Below, one piece after another: positions 38,214 through 45,964 of a DNA stretch of 64,000 bases. Made by a program: the position numbers and the translations under genes. The stretch comes from UBA5336 sp964506685. GTDB taxonomy: Bacteria; Pseudomonadota; Alphaproteobacteria; Caulobacterales; Hyphomonadaceae. The stretch lies in NCBI GenBank assembly GCA_964506685.1, contig CAZDMQ010000001.1, positions 1 to 64,000 of the forward strand, read 5' to 3'. Every line of letters begins with the position of its first letter. Within the stretch, counting starts at the first letter, position 1. The notes below the pieces were generated by a model. That model saw nothing but the letters and a program-made list of their open reading frames with translations. It was not told where the DNA came from and searched no databases.

Positions 38214-39332
38214 ATGAAGACACGCGCAGCGGTAGCGTTCGAGGCGGGCAAGCCGCTGGAAATCTGCGAGGTGGACCTCGAAGGCCCGAAGGCCGGCGAA
38301 GTCCTTGTCGAGATCAGGGCGACCGGCATCTGCCACACCGACGAGTTCACCCTGTCGGGCGCCGATCCCGAAGGCGCCTTTCCGGCGATTCTCGGCCACG
38401 AAGGCGCGGGCGTCGTGCTGGAGGTGGGCCCGGGCGTGACCAGCCTGGAACCGGGCGACCATGTCATCCCGCTCTACACCGCCGAGTGCCGCGAGTGCGA
38501 ATACTGCCTCAACCCCAAGACCAATCTCTGCCAGAAGGTGCGCGCCACGCAGGGCCGGGGCGTGATGCCGGACGGCACGTCGCGCTTTTCCCACAAGGGC
38601 AAGCCGCTGCTGCACTACATGGGCTGCTCGACCTTCTCCAATCACACCGTCCTGCCCGAGATCTCGCTTGCAAAGGTCCGCAAGGACGCGCCCTTCGACA
38701 AGATCTGCTATATCGGTTGCGGCGTGACCACCGGCATCGGCGCGGTGATGTTTACCGCGAAGGTCGAGCCCAACAGCCGCGCGGTCGTGTTCGGCCTGGG
38801 CGGCATCGGGCTCAATGTCATCCAGGGGCTGCGGCTCGTCGGCGCACAGCAGATCGTCGGGGTCGATATCAATCCGGCGCGCCGGGCGATTGCCGAGCGG
38901 TTCGGCATGACCGATTTCGTCAATCCGAAGGACATTCCCGGCGGCCATGACGGGCTTGTGGGGCATCTCGTGGAACTGACAGGCGGCGGCGCGGACTATT
39001 CCTTCGAGTGCATCGGCAATGTCGAGGTCATGCGCGCCGCGCTCGAATGCTGCCACAAGGGCTGGGGCGAGAGTGTGATCATCGGCGTTGCCCCCGCCGG
39101 CGCGGAAATCTCGACCCGGCCGTTCCAGCTGGTCACGGGACGCGTCTGGCGCGGCTCGGCCTTTGGTGGCGCCCGGGGGCGGACCGACGTGCCGGCCATT
39201 GTCGACATGTACATGCAGGGCCGGATCGACATCGACAGCCTGATCACCCACACACTGCCGCTCGAGGACATCAACAGGGGCTTCGACCTCATGCATGCCG
39301 GCGAGAGCATCCGCTCGGTGGTGGTGTACTAG
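38214..39332 (+). CDS. frmA: S-(hydroxymethyl)glutathione dehydrogenase / class III alcohol dehydrogenase
   Basis: This enzyme oxidises S-hydroxymethylglutathione, formed from formaldehyde and glutathione, to S-formylglutathione. The 372-residue length is typical. The catalytic zinc ligands are in GICHTDEF and GHEGAG, and the structural zinc is bound by four cysteines in CRECEYCLNPKTNLC. The NAD fold has GLGGIGLNVIQG. The partner S-formylglutathione hydrolase lies 1 kb downstream; a small protein and a toxin-antitoxin pair lie between them. GAGGGAG precedes the start. Confidence 0.96.
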   Translation: MKTRAAVAFEAGKPLEICEVDLEGPKAGEVLVEIRATGICHTDEFTLSGADPEGAFPAILGHEGAGVVLEVGPGVTSLEPGDHVIPLYTAECRECEYCLNPKTNLCQKVRATQGRGVMPDGTSRFSHKGKPLLHYMGCSTFSNHTVLPEISLAKVRKDAPFDKICYIGCGVTTGIGAVMFTAKVEPNSRAVVFGLGGIGLNVIQGLRLVGAQQIVGVDINPARRAIAERFGMTDFVNPKDIPGGHDGLVGHLVELTGGGADYSFECIGNVEVMRAALECCHKGWGESVIIGVAPAGAEISTRPFQLVTGRVWRGSAFGGARGRTDVPAIVDMYMQGRIDIDSLITHTLPLEDINRGFDLMHAGESIRSVVVY

Positions 39333-39341
39333 GAGAGAGCC

Positions 39342-39635
39342 ATGACGGATATGACCGCCGGCACGCCCCTCCGCCATTACGACCTGCGTACCGAGGGGCG
39401 CATTGTCGGCCCGTGCGAGCATGCCGACCTGCCTGAAGGCCCGGCGACCATGACGGCCAAGGTCTGGGCGGCCGATCCCGACGAGGTGGCCGATGTCGTT
39501 ATCGCGCTGGCCAATGAGCTGCAGTTCCGGATCCTCGGCGATGTCGAGCTGCGCGAGAGCGAACCGGAAGAGCCGAGCCAGGCCGCCCCCTCGGCCTATG
39601 CGGTCGAGTTCACCCATTATGACGAGGGGTACTGA
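39342..39635 (+). CDS. Hypothetical protein downstream of frmA
   Basis: The 97-residue protein is acidic with no membrane segment. It starts nine bases after frmA with AGGAGAGAG before the ATG, so it is expressed with frmA. The middle (KVWAADPDEVADVVIALANELQFRI) looks like an amphipathic helix pair. I do not recognise it; a role linked to formaldehyde oxidation is only suggested by position. Confidence 0.6.
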   Translation: MTDMTAGTPLRHYDLRTEGRIVGPCEHADLPEGPATMTAKVWAADPDEVADVVIALANELQFRILGDVELRESEPEEPSQAAPSAYAVEFTHYDEGY

Positions 39636-39654
39636 GGGGCATGGCTTGCCAATG

Positions 39655-39673
39655 TGATATCTGCACAATATCA
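39655..39673. promoter_or_regulatory. Palindromic operator upstream of the antitoxin gene
   Basis: TGATAT-CTGCACA-ATATCA is a perfect 6-bp dyad with a 7-base centre, eight bases before the antitoxin ATG. It is well placed for autorepression by the ribbon-helix-helix antitoxin. Confidence 0.65.
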
Positions 39674-39680
39674 TTCCATC

Positions 39681-39953
39681 ATGGTTGATATTCTTGTTCG
39701 CGATCTTGATCAGACGATCGCCGCACGCCTGAAGGCGAAGGCAGCCGCTGCCAATACATCAGTGGTCCAGTACCTTCGCGACCTGATCCTCCGTGATGTG
39801 GGTCCTGTCATGAGCCGGGCCGACGCACTCGCTCTGGCCGACGCGATCAGGGGGCAGTCACAGCGGAAAGCGGACGCGGGCGCCGATCCTGTCCGCGAGG
39901 ATCGCGACAGCGACTACGGCAATGACTGGCTCGATGACCTCCGCCGTCCTTGA
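39681..39953 (+). CDS. FitA/VapB-type ribbon-helix-helix antitoxin
   Basis: The 90-residue protein begins with a short beta-strand and two helices typical of RHH DNA-binding antitoxins (DILVRDLDQTIAARLKAKAA, then SVVQYLRDLILRD). It continues with a charged tail for toxin binding ending DDLRRP. The upstream palindrome supports autoregulation. It overlaps the toxin gene by about 20 bases, the usual antitoxin-toxin order. Confidence 0.85.
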   Translation: MVDILVRDLDQTIAARLKAKAAAANTSVVQYLRDLILRDVGPVMSRADALALADAIRGQSQRKADAGADPVREDRDSDYGNDWLDDLRRP

Positions 39954-40362
39954 TACCACCGCATTCATTCCGATCGTCCATGACGGCCCATTGTCACCGG
40001 TGGCTCGGCAGCTGGCGGAAACCTGCAGCTTCGTCGCGCCATCCAACATGTTCGCCGAAGCCGTGAATGTCCTTCGCAGGTTCGTCCGGTCGGGCGAGAT
40101 GACCCAGCCGAATGCGGAAGCGGCGCTGCGGGTCCTCAACGCATTGGTTGAGGAGCGTCCCATCGCAGGCCTTGCGGCCGATGCCTTCGAGCTTACCCGC
40201 ATTCTCGATCACAGTGCGTATGACTGTTTCTTCGCCGGACTTGCACGCGCGGAGACCCTTCCCCTGATAACGGCAGACAGGACGTTTGCGGACAAGGTGG
40301 TGGCGCGATTGCCGGATGTTGAGGTCATCGACCTATTCAAGGAAACGGAGACGCTGCCATGA
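39934..40362 (+). CDS. PIN-domain toxin (VapC/FitB-like ribonuclease)
   Basis: The 142-residue protein has the four acidic PIN positions: Asp in VLDTTAF, Glu in FAEAVNV, Asp in AYDCFFAGLA and Asp in TADRTF. Such proteins cut tRNA or other RNA in a metal-dependent way and are kept inactive by the antitoxin. An ATG at 39922 would add four residues. Its stop codon overlaps the start of the S-formylglutathione hydrolase gene (ATGA), which places a toxin inside a metabolic operon. Confidence 0.87.
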   Translation: MTSAVLDTTAFIPIVHDGPLSPVARQLAETCSFVAPSNMFAEAVNVLRRFVRSGEMTQPNAEAALRVLNALVEERPIAGLAADAFELTRILDHSAYDCFFAGLARAETLPLITADRTFADKVVARLPDVEVIDLFKETETLP

Positions 40363-41228
40363 CCCTCGCCCCCCCGTCCCCCGCCCCCACGCCGCTCACC
40401 GATGTCTCTGCCTGGCGGTCGTTCGACGGCACGCTCAGCGTGCATGACCATGAGAGCGACCTGCTTGGCTGCACCATGCGGTTTGCGGTCTATACTCCGC
40501 CACAGGCCAATCCGGGGACGGTGCCCGTGCTTTGGTATCTCTCCGGGCTCACCTGCACCTGGGCGAATGTGATGGAGAAGGGGGGGCTGCAGCGCGCGGC
40601 CGCCGAGCATGGGGTGATGGTTGTCGCCCCCGACACCTCCCCGCGCGGGGCCAGCGTGCCCGATGATGAGGCCTATGACCTCGGCCAGGGCGCGGGTTTC
40701 TACCTCACCGCCACTGAGGCGCCCTGGGCAACGCATTACCGGATGGACCAGTATGTCCGCGACGAGCTGCCGGACCTCATCGCCAACCATTTCCCCGCCG
40801 ACATGGACCGTCAGGGCATTTTCGGCCACTCCATGGGCGGGCATGGCGCGCTGACGCTGCACCTCAGACACCCCGACCTTTATCGCAGCTGCTCGGCCTT
40901 CGCCCCGATCGTCGCGCCCGCCGAGGTGCCGTGGGGGCAGAAGGCCTTCACCGCCTATCTTGGCCCGGACCGGGCCGCCTGGGCGCCCTATGATGCCTGC
41001 GCTCTGGTCCGCAAGGCCGCCTCGCCGGCCGATATCCTGATCGACCAGGGCGAGGCCGACAGTTTCCTCACCGAACAGCTCCGCCCGGAACTGTTCGAGG
41101 CCGCCTGCGGCGCGATGGGCCAGTCGGTCACCGTCCGCCGCCAGCCCGGCTATGACCATTCCTATTATTTCATCGCCAGCTTCATGGCCGACCACATCGC
41201 CCACCACGCCGAAGCCCTGCGCGACTAA
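40359..41228 (+). CDS. fghA: S-formylglutathione hydrolase
   Basis: This esterase releases formate and glutathione from S-formylglutathione, completing formaldehyde detoxification started by frmA. The 289-residue protein has LYLSGLTCT-type sequence (reading WYLSGLTCTWANVMEKGG), the nucleophile elbow GHSMGGHGAL and the catalytic His near YDHSYYFIASFM at the C-terminus. The start overlaps the PIN toxin stop. An independent promoter inside the toxin gene is possible but not visible. The gene is followed by a cruciform-type inverted repeat. Confidence 0.95.
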   Translation: MTLAPPSPAPTPLTDVSAWRSFDGTLSVHDHESDLLGCTMRFAVYTPPQANPGTVPVLWYLSGLTCTWANVMEKGGLQRAAAEHGVMVVAPDTSPRGASVPDDEAYDLGQGAGFYLTATEAPWATHYRMDQYVRDELPDLIANHFPADMDRQGIFGHSMGGHGALTLHLRHPDLYRSCSAFAPIVAPAEVPWGQKAFTAYLGPDRAAWAPYDACALVRKAASPADILIDQGEADSFLTEQLRPELFEAACGAMGQSVTVRRQPGYDHSYYFIASFMADHIAHHAEALRD

Positions 41229-41229
41229 T

Positions 41230-41272
41230 GCAACTTCGGAGCAAACGGAATCGTTTGCGAACGGATAGTTGC
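41230..41272. terminator. Nested inverted repeat after fghA
   Basis: An outer stem GCAACT/AGTTGC encloses an inner perfect hairpin GCAAACG-GAAT-CGTTTGC (41241-41258), starting two bases after the fghA stop. No T run follows, so it may be a Rho-type or RNA-stabilising structure. Confidence 0.5.
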
Positions 41273-41360
41273 GCCAAAACAGGGGAATAAAGCGACGGTC
41301 TGGAGTGGAACGGAAGACCGGAGCTTTAAGGGCAGAGGAAATCCTGTCCGCGACGGTCAC

Positions 41361-41376
41361 CCCGGCGAAGGCCGGG
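41361..41376. repeat. REP-like palindrome
   Basis: CCCGGC-GAAG-GCCGGG forms a perfect 6-bp hairpin preceded by GTCAC, resembling the short extragenic palindromes common in alphaproteobacteria. Confidence 0.55.
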
Positions 41377-41407
41377 CGGGCTTGAGTTCTGCGGCGGAGT
41401 TGATCCC

Positions 41408-41431
41408 GGCGCAGGCCCGGGCCGCTGCGCC
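41408..41431. repeat. GC-rich inverted repeat abutting the TIR-FGE stop codon
   Basis: Arms GGCGCAG and CTGCGCC flank a self-complementary GGCCCGGGCC centre. The element starts one base beyond the stop codon of the minus-strand TIR-FGE gene. It could terminate that transcript, or be the hairpin that often follows variable regions of diversity-generating retroelement targets. Confidence 0.6.
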
Positions 41432-41432
41432 A

Positions 41433-42998
41433 TTAAGGGGAAGGCGGTAATAGCGTCCTGGCCACGCGGAAACCCCTATTGCGGGTCCGGATTGAGGGAA
41501 GGTCCCTGCTGCGATTAGCCGAGCGGAGGAGGTGCGGATTGCCGCCCCAGGAACCGCCGCGGAGGACCCGCCGTGAGGCATCGCCTCCCATCAAGACCGA
41601 GCCATCCGCCGGTGCGCCCTCATAGCTCTTATGCCATGCGTCGGCGCACCACTCCCAGACATTGCCATGCATGTCGTAAAGGCCGAACGCATTTGCCGGA
41701 TATGAGCCAACCGGTATGGTCGTCTCGTGAAACACCCCCTTCGGCCCGCCGCCATAGGTTGAGTTGCCATCATAATTCGCCTGCTGCGGCGTGATCGTCT
41801 TCCCGAAGCTGAATGGCGTCACCGTCCCAGCCCGGCAGGCGTATTCCCATTCCGCTTCAGACGGCAGGCGATACGCATCCGGCTGCCCCATGAGCCCGAG
41901 ACGGTCATTGAGCCAGGCCAGATAGGCCTCAGCGTCGTTCCACGACACATTGATCACCGGGCGATCCCCCCGGCCCCAGCCTTGATCACTGGGTGTTTCC
42001 AGCCGCGCCCCCGCGACAAGCGCCGTATCCCATTCGGCAAAGGTCACGGCATTCTGGCCAAGGGCGAAGGCGTAATCGATCGAAACCTCGTGCTGCGGGC
42101 GCTCGTTGTCCCGCGTACCTTCCTCACCCTCCGGCGCCCCCATCAGAAACCGGCCCGGCGGGATGGCCACGAGTTGCGGCACCGGCCAGTTCGCAACACC
42201 CGGAAGTACAAGTCGAAACATCCGCTCGGCCACCGGCCTGCCCGCCTTCGCCGCCAGCGCAGCGCGCGCCGTTTCAGGCCCCAGCCGCGCCTCCCATTCG
42301 CGCCGCACCCGCGCTTCGGCCTCAGCCTTCGCCCGCTCCGCATCGGCGGCGCGGCGCAATTCGTCAAGATGGTGCTCGACCTCGAATTCCAGCCCGGACC
42401 CCGAGGCATTGGCTTGCACTCTTGCCAGAAAACGCGCCACGGCATCGGCGTTTTCCCGGGTCGGAAAGGCCTCCCATGTGGCGCGCAAGTCTGCGAGCAT
42501 ATCGCTCCGCGCCTCGACCGCGGGCGGCGGCTCAGGCGCCGGTTGGGTGACCTTCGTGCCGCCGAACAGTCCGGTTTTCAGCTGTGGCGCCAGATCGCGC
42601 CCGACGAGACGGCCAAGGCGCTGCAGGGTGAGGTTCCAGTTCTCATGGGTGTCCTCGCCCCGCCAGCCGGTGAGATCGTAGTAATTGACATGGCGCAGGT
42701 CCGCCGGCGGGGCTGTGCGGTCGAAGGCCTCTATGGTTATGGGTACCAGAATGTCCCGGCTCATCCCCTCGCGCGCCTCGATCAGGCACCAGGGGCGCGT
42801 GAAATAAAGCGGCGACCAGCAGGTCAGGACCGCTTTTGACGTGTCGAGGGCGCGAGTGATCACATCGGGAAAGTTCGCCCCGCCATCTATGCCTTCCAAG
42901 TCGAAGAACACATCAAGCCCCATCGCCTCGAACCGCGCCTTGAGCGGCTCGACCTTGTCGCGTTGTAAGCGCGCGTAGGAGATGAAGACATCAACCAT
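41433..42998 (-). CDS. TIR domain - FGE/SUMF1 (C-type lectin fold) fusion protein
   Basis: The 521-residue protein has an N-terminal TIR domain (about 1-140: DVFISYARLQRDKVEPLK, then RPWCLIEAREG with the candidate catalytic Glu). A charged helical linker covers about 180-255. The C-terminal formylglycine-generating-enzyme-like domain (about 275-515) has IPPGRFLMGA, NVSWNDAEAYLAWLN, LPSEAEWEYACRAG, MHGNVWEWCAD and RGGSW. FGE-like domains of this type bind rather than catalyse in many regulatory proteins. The C-terminal 30 residues have the Asn/Arg layout of diversity-generating retroelement target regions. TIR suggests NAD cleavage or signalling on ligand recognition, by inference. No reverse transcriptase is in the window. 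Confidence 0.88.
   Translation of the reverse strand: MVDVFISYARLQRDKVEPLKARFEAMGLDVFFDLEGIDGGANFPDVITRALDTSKAVLTCWSPLYFTRPWCLIEAREGMSRDILVPITIEAFDRTAPPADLRHVNYYDLTGWRGEDTHENWNLTLQRLGRLVGRDLAPQLKTGLFGGTKVTQPAPEPPPAVEARSDMLADLRATWEAFPTRENADAVARFLARVQANASGSGLEFEVEHHLDELRRAADAERAKAEAEARVRREWEARLGPETARAALAAKAGRPVAERMFRLVLPGVANWPVPQLVAIPPGRFLMGAPEGEEGTRDNERPQHEVSIDYAFALGQNAVTFAEWDTALVAGARLETPSDQGWGRGDRPVINVSWNDAEAYLAWLNDRLGLMGQPDAYRLPSEAEWEYACRAGTVTPFSFGKTITPQQANYDGNSTYGGGPKGVFHETTIPVGSYPANAFGLYDMHGNVWEWCADAWHKSYEGAPADGSVLMGGDASRRVLRGGSWGGNPHLLRSANRSRDLPSIRTRNRGFRVARTLLPPSP
41469..41549 (-). other. Putative variable region in the TIR-FGE gene
   Basis: Residues 484-510 run from the Trp of RGGSW to the Phe of RGF. 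At the eight positions that are Asn in the usual pattern of this family (485, 486, 490, 497, 499, 503, 505, 506) the codons are GGC, GGC, CTC, AGC, GAC, ATC, ACC and CGC. All are consistent with an AAC template altered at its adenines. Asn 487, 495 and 507 remain, all as AAT. The framework residues Pro, Leu-Arg-Ser-Ala, Arg and Gly-Phe are unchanged. The same pattern could come from ordinary divergence. Confidence 0.45.
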
Positions 42999-43071
42999 GC
43001 GTCCCTCCGGTCATCCCGACCAGATAAGCCATGTGTGAAAGGCGTGTCACCCCGGCGGCGGCGCGCCGGCG

Positions 43072-44577
43072 CTAGCGCCGGCGGCTGCCCATGATGCCGC
43101 GGAGGACGTATTTGCCGAGTTCGCGGCCGAAGGTGCGCAGGAAGCTCTTGGTGGCCGCTTCGGTGGCGGTCTGGCGGCCGCTGCGTTTCGATTTCCGTGC
43201 CTTTACCTTCTCGGCCTTCGCTTTTGCCTCTGCTTCCTCGGCGGCGGCGCGCTCGGCGGCTTCGGCCGCCTCGGCCTCGCGCTTGGCGAGGATCTCGAAG
43301 GCGCTCTCGCGGTTCTCCGGCGTGTCATAGAGGCCCAGCACCGGGCTCTCGTCCATGATCGCCCGGCGCTCGGCGTCCGTCGCCGGGCCAAGCCGCGAGG
43401 ATGGCGGGCGGATCAGGGTGCGCTGCACCATGCCGGGCGCGCCCTTCGCGTCGAGCGTGGAGACCAGCGCCTCGCCCACGCCGAGCTGGGTGATCGCCTC
43501 GCCGGTGTCAAAGTCGGGATTGGGGCGAAAGCTCATCGCTGCGGCCTTCACGCCCTTCTGCTCGGACGGTGTGTAGGCGCGCAGGGCATGCTGGATGCGG
43601 TTGCCGAGCTGGGCGAGCACGCTGTCGGGCAGGTCGCGCGGGTTCTGGGTGACAAAATAGACGCCGACGCCCTTGGACCGGATGAGCCGGACAACCTGCT
43701 CGATCTTGTCGACCAGCGCTTTCGGGGCATCATCGAACAGCAGGTGCGCCTCGTCGAAGAAGAAGACCATTTCCGGCTTTTCGGGGTCGCCGACTTCCGG
43801 CAGCGTCTCGAAGAGTTCCGACAGCAGCCACAGCAGGAAGGTGGAATAGAGCCGCGGGCTGTTGATCAGCTTCGTGGCGTCGAGCACGTTGACGATGCCG
43901 CGCCCGTCGCGGGTGGTGCGCATGAGGTCGGCCAGCCTGAGGGCCGGCTCGCCGAAGAACAGTTCCGCGCCCTCGCGCTCGAGCACCAGCAGCCGCCGCT
44001 GGATGGCGCCGAGCGACTGGGTCGCGATATTGCCATAGGAGCGCTCGAGGGTGTCGCGGATCTCGTCGCCGCCGATGAAGGCGAGCATCTTGCGCAGGTC
44101 CTCGAGGTCGATCAGCGCAATCGCCTCGTCATCGGCATACTGGAAGGCGATGGTCAGCACCCCTTCCTGGGTCTCGTTGAGGCCGAGGAGGCGGGCGAGC
44201 AGCAGCGGCCCCATCTCGGTGATGGTCGCGCGGACTGGGTGGCCCTTCTCGCCGAACACGTCCCAGAACACGGTCGGCACGGCAGCGTAGCCGAAGTCGG
44301 TGAAGCCGATCTTGTCGGCCCGCGCGACCAGCTTGTCGTGCAGCTTGTGGTCAGGACTGCCCGGCTGGCAGATGCCCGACAGGTCGCCCTTCACATCGGC
44401 GCAGAAGACCGGCACGCCCATGGCGGAGAAGCCTTCGGCCATGATCTGCAGTGTCACGGTCTTGCCGGTGCCGGTCGCGCCGGCGACGAGGCCGTGCCGG
44501 TTGGCCCGGTTCAGCAGCAGGGTCTGGGCGTCGGTCTGGCCAGGACCGCCGCCGCCAAGGAAGATTGTCTCGCTCAT
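43072..44577 (-). CDS. HerA-like ATPase (DUF853 family)
   Basis: The 501-residue protein belongs to the bacterial HerA/FtsK-like ATPases annotated DUF853. Walker A is AGATGTGKT near residue 33 and Walker B FFFDEAHLLFDD near 265; an arginine-finger region QLGNRIQHALRAYTPSEQ lies near 325. The C-terminal 100 residues are a charged Ala/Glu/Lys coiled coil ending in a basic patch. Biochemical function in bacteria is not established; DNA translocation is assumed from the family. GGGAG precedes the start. Confidence 0.88.
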   Translation of the reverse strand: MSETIFLGGGGPGQTDAQTLLLNRANRHGLVAGATGTGKTVTLQIMAEGFSAMGVPVFCADVKGDLSGICQPGSPDHKLHDKLVARADKIGFTDFGYAAVPTVFWDVFGEKGHPVRATITEMGPLLLARLLGLNETQEGVLTIAFQYADDEAIALIDLEDLRKMLAFIGGDEIRDTLERSYGNIATQSLGAIQRRLLVLEREGAELFFGEPALRLADLMRTTRDGRGIVNVLDATKLINSPRLYSTFLLWLLSELFETLPEVGDPEKPEMVFFFDEAHLLFDDAPKALVDKIEQVVRLIRSKGVGVYFVTQNPRDLPDSVLAQLGNRIQHALRAYTPSEQKGVKAAAMSFRPNPDFDTGEAITQLGVGEALVSTLDAKGAPGMVQRTLIRPPSSRLGPATDAERRAIMDESPVLGLYDTPENRESAFEILAKREAEAAEAAERAAAEEAEAKAKAEKVKARKSKRSGRQTATEAATKSFLRTFGRELGKYVLRGIMGSRRR

Positions 44578-44633
44578 GGGGGTCTCCCGAAATCCGCTGC
44601 GAAGGACACCCGTGTTCGCCGTACGGTGCAAGC

Positions 44634-45896
44634 TCAACCTGCCCTTGCGCCCGGGCGTCCGTCGCCAGCGGGGGGACGGGCGCGCCAGGCCAGCAGGGCA
44701 ATGGCGGCGGACATGGCAGTGGCGAGCACGGCATTGCCGGTCCACCCAGCCCAGTCATATACCGCCGTGCCGGCCCAGCTGGCCAGTCCCGCGCCGGTGA
44801 ACATGAAGATGATATAGACGGTCATCAGCCGGGTCCGGATCCCCGGCGCCTCGTTCAGGAAGGTCATGCGATTGGTCACGTCCATGACCGGGCCGGTGAC
44901 GTTCATCGCGGTGATCGGGATCATCAGCAGCCACAGGCTGTGGCCGGTGAACAGCATGCTGGCTACGCCGATGAGCTGGATGAGGGACAGGAACCGCCGC
45001 GCACGCAACGGGCCGATGCGGTCGGCCCATGCGCCCATGCGCGGAGTCAGCAGCAGGTTGATGCCCGACAGCAGGGCGAGATAGCCGACGACATCCACGC
45101 CATAGCCCATGCCAGGGCTCGTCAGGTGCAGCCCCAGCCCCATCCAGAGCGAAAGGAAGATGCCGAAACTCAGCGCCTGGATCAGGCCGGTGAGGAGGAT
45201 GGAGGGATGGCGCCGGATGATCGGGCCGATCGAGAGCAGGAGCGCGCCATAGCGCGGGGGGTCTGATGTGGGGGGTGTCGCCATGGGGCTCGCCGGGGCT
45301 GCGTCCATCATCAGGCGCGGCACGAGGACCGTCATGACCGCCATGATCGCCGCAGCGATCCAGTACACCGTCCGCCAGCCGAGATGCTCGCCGACAATGC
45401 CCGCACCGGCCCGGGCGATCAGGATGCCGATGATGATCCCCGTGGTCAGGATTGCCGTGGCATAGCCGAGCCGGGCCGGCGCAACCCTCCTGGAGACATA
45501 GGCCGGCAACAGGTAGGGCACGATGGTGAAGAAGCCGAGCAGCGTCGAGGCGGCAACGAACAGCGCGAAATCCTGCGCCAGCGCCATGCCGACCAGCGCG
45601 AGGGTCTGGGCGCCCAGGAACACCGTCGCAAGGCGGCGATTGCTCATCCGGTCGCCAAGCGGCAGCAGCAGGAAGATCCCCACCGCCAGCGCAATCTGGT
45701 TGAAGGCCGGGACCATGCCGATCATCGCGGCCGAGACGCCGAAACTCTCACCGACGCGGGCGATGATCGGGTGGATGTAGTAGGCATTCGCGGTCACCGC
45801 CGCGCTGGCGACTGCAAACAGCAGGAGTTCTGCCTGGCCGAGCGTATGCGCGCCGGACAGCCCATCGTCGCCTTCCATGCGTGCGCCATCGGCCAT
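44634..45896 (-). CDS. Major facilitator superfamily transporter
   Basis: The 420-residue protein has about twelve hydrophobic segments and the MFS loop motif LGDRMSNRRL between segments 2 and 3. The overall sequence resembles drug/metabolite:H+ antiporters of the DHA1 type (segment 5 region with AILTTGIIIGILIARAGAG). The substrate is not evident. A methionine at 45878 is an alternative start. It follows another MFS gene by 68 bases on the same strand. Confidence 0.88.
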   Translation of the reverse strand: MADGARMEGDDGLSGAHTLGQAELLLFAVASAAVTANAYYIHPIIARVGESFGVSAAMIGMVPAFNQIALAVGIFLLLPLGDRMSNRRLATVFLGAQTLALVGMALAQDFALFVAASTLLGFFTIVPYLLPAYVSRRVAPARLGYATAILTTGIIIGILIARAGAGIVGEHLGWRTVYWIAAAIMAVMTVLVPRLMMDAAPASPMATPPTSDPPRYGALLLSIGPIIRRHPSILLTGLIQALSFGIFLSLWMGLGLHLTSPGMGYGVDVVGYLALLSGINLLLTPRMGAWADRIGPLRARRFLSLIQLIGVASMLFTGHSLWLLMIPITAMNVTGPVMDVTNRMTFLNEAPGIRTRLMTVYIIFMFTGAGLASWAGTAVYDWAGWTGNAVLATAMSAAIALLAWRARPPAGDGRPGARAG

Positions 45897-45964
45897 GTCC
45901 GGTGTTCCCCCTCGAGTGGCTTGTGCGGCTTGTGTGGCCTGGATCGGCCGGCGCGGTGGGCCCG

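Noticed and set aside
41228..41432. Template repeat for the TIR-FGE variable region in the adjacent intergenic sequence
   Set aside because: I compared the stretch by eye on both strands and saw no copy of the variable region, only palindromes.
44120..44150. YADD motif suggesting a reverse transcriptase for the TIR-FGE gene
   Set aside because: It lies in the HerA-like ATPase (QYADDEAIAL) with none of the other reverse transcriptase motifs around it.
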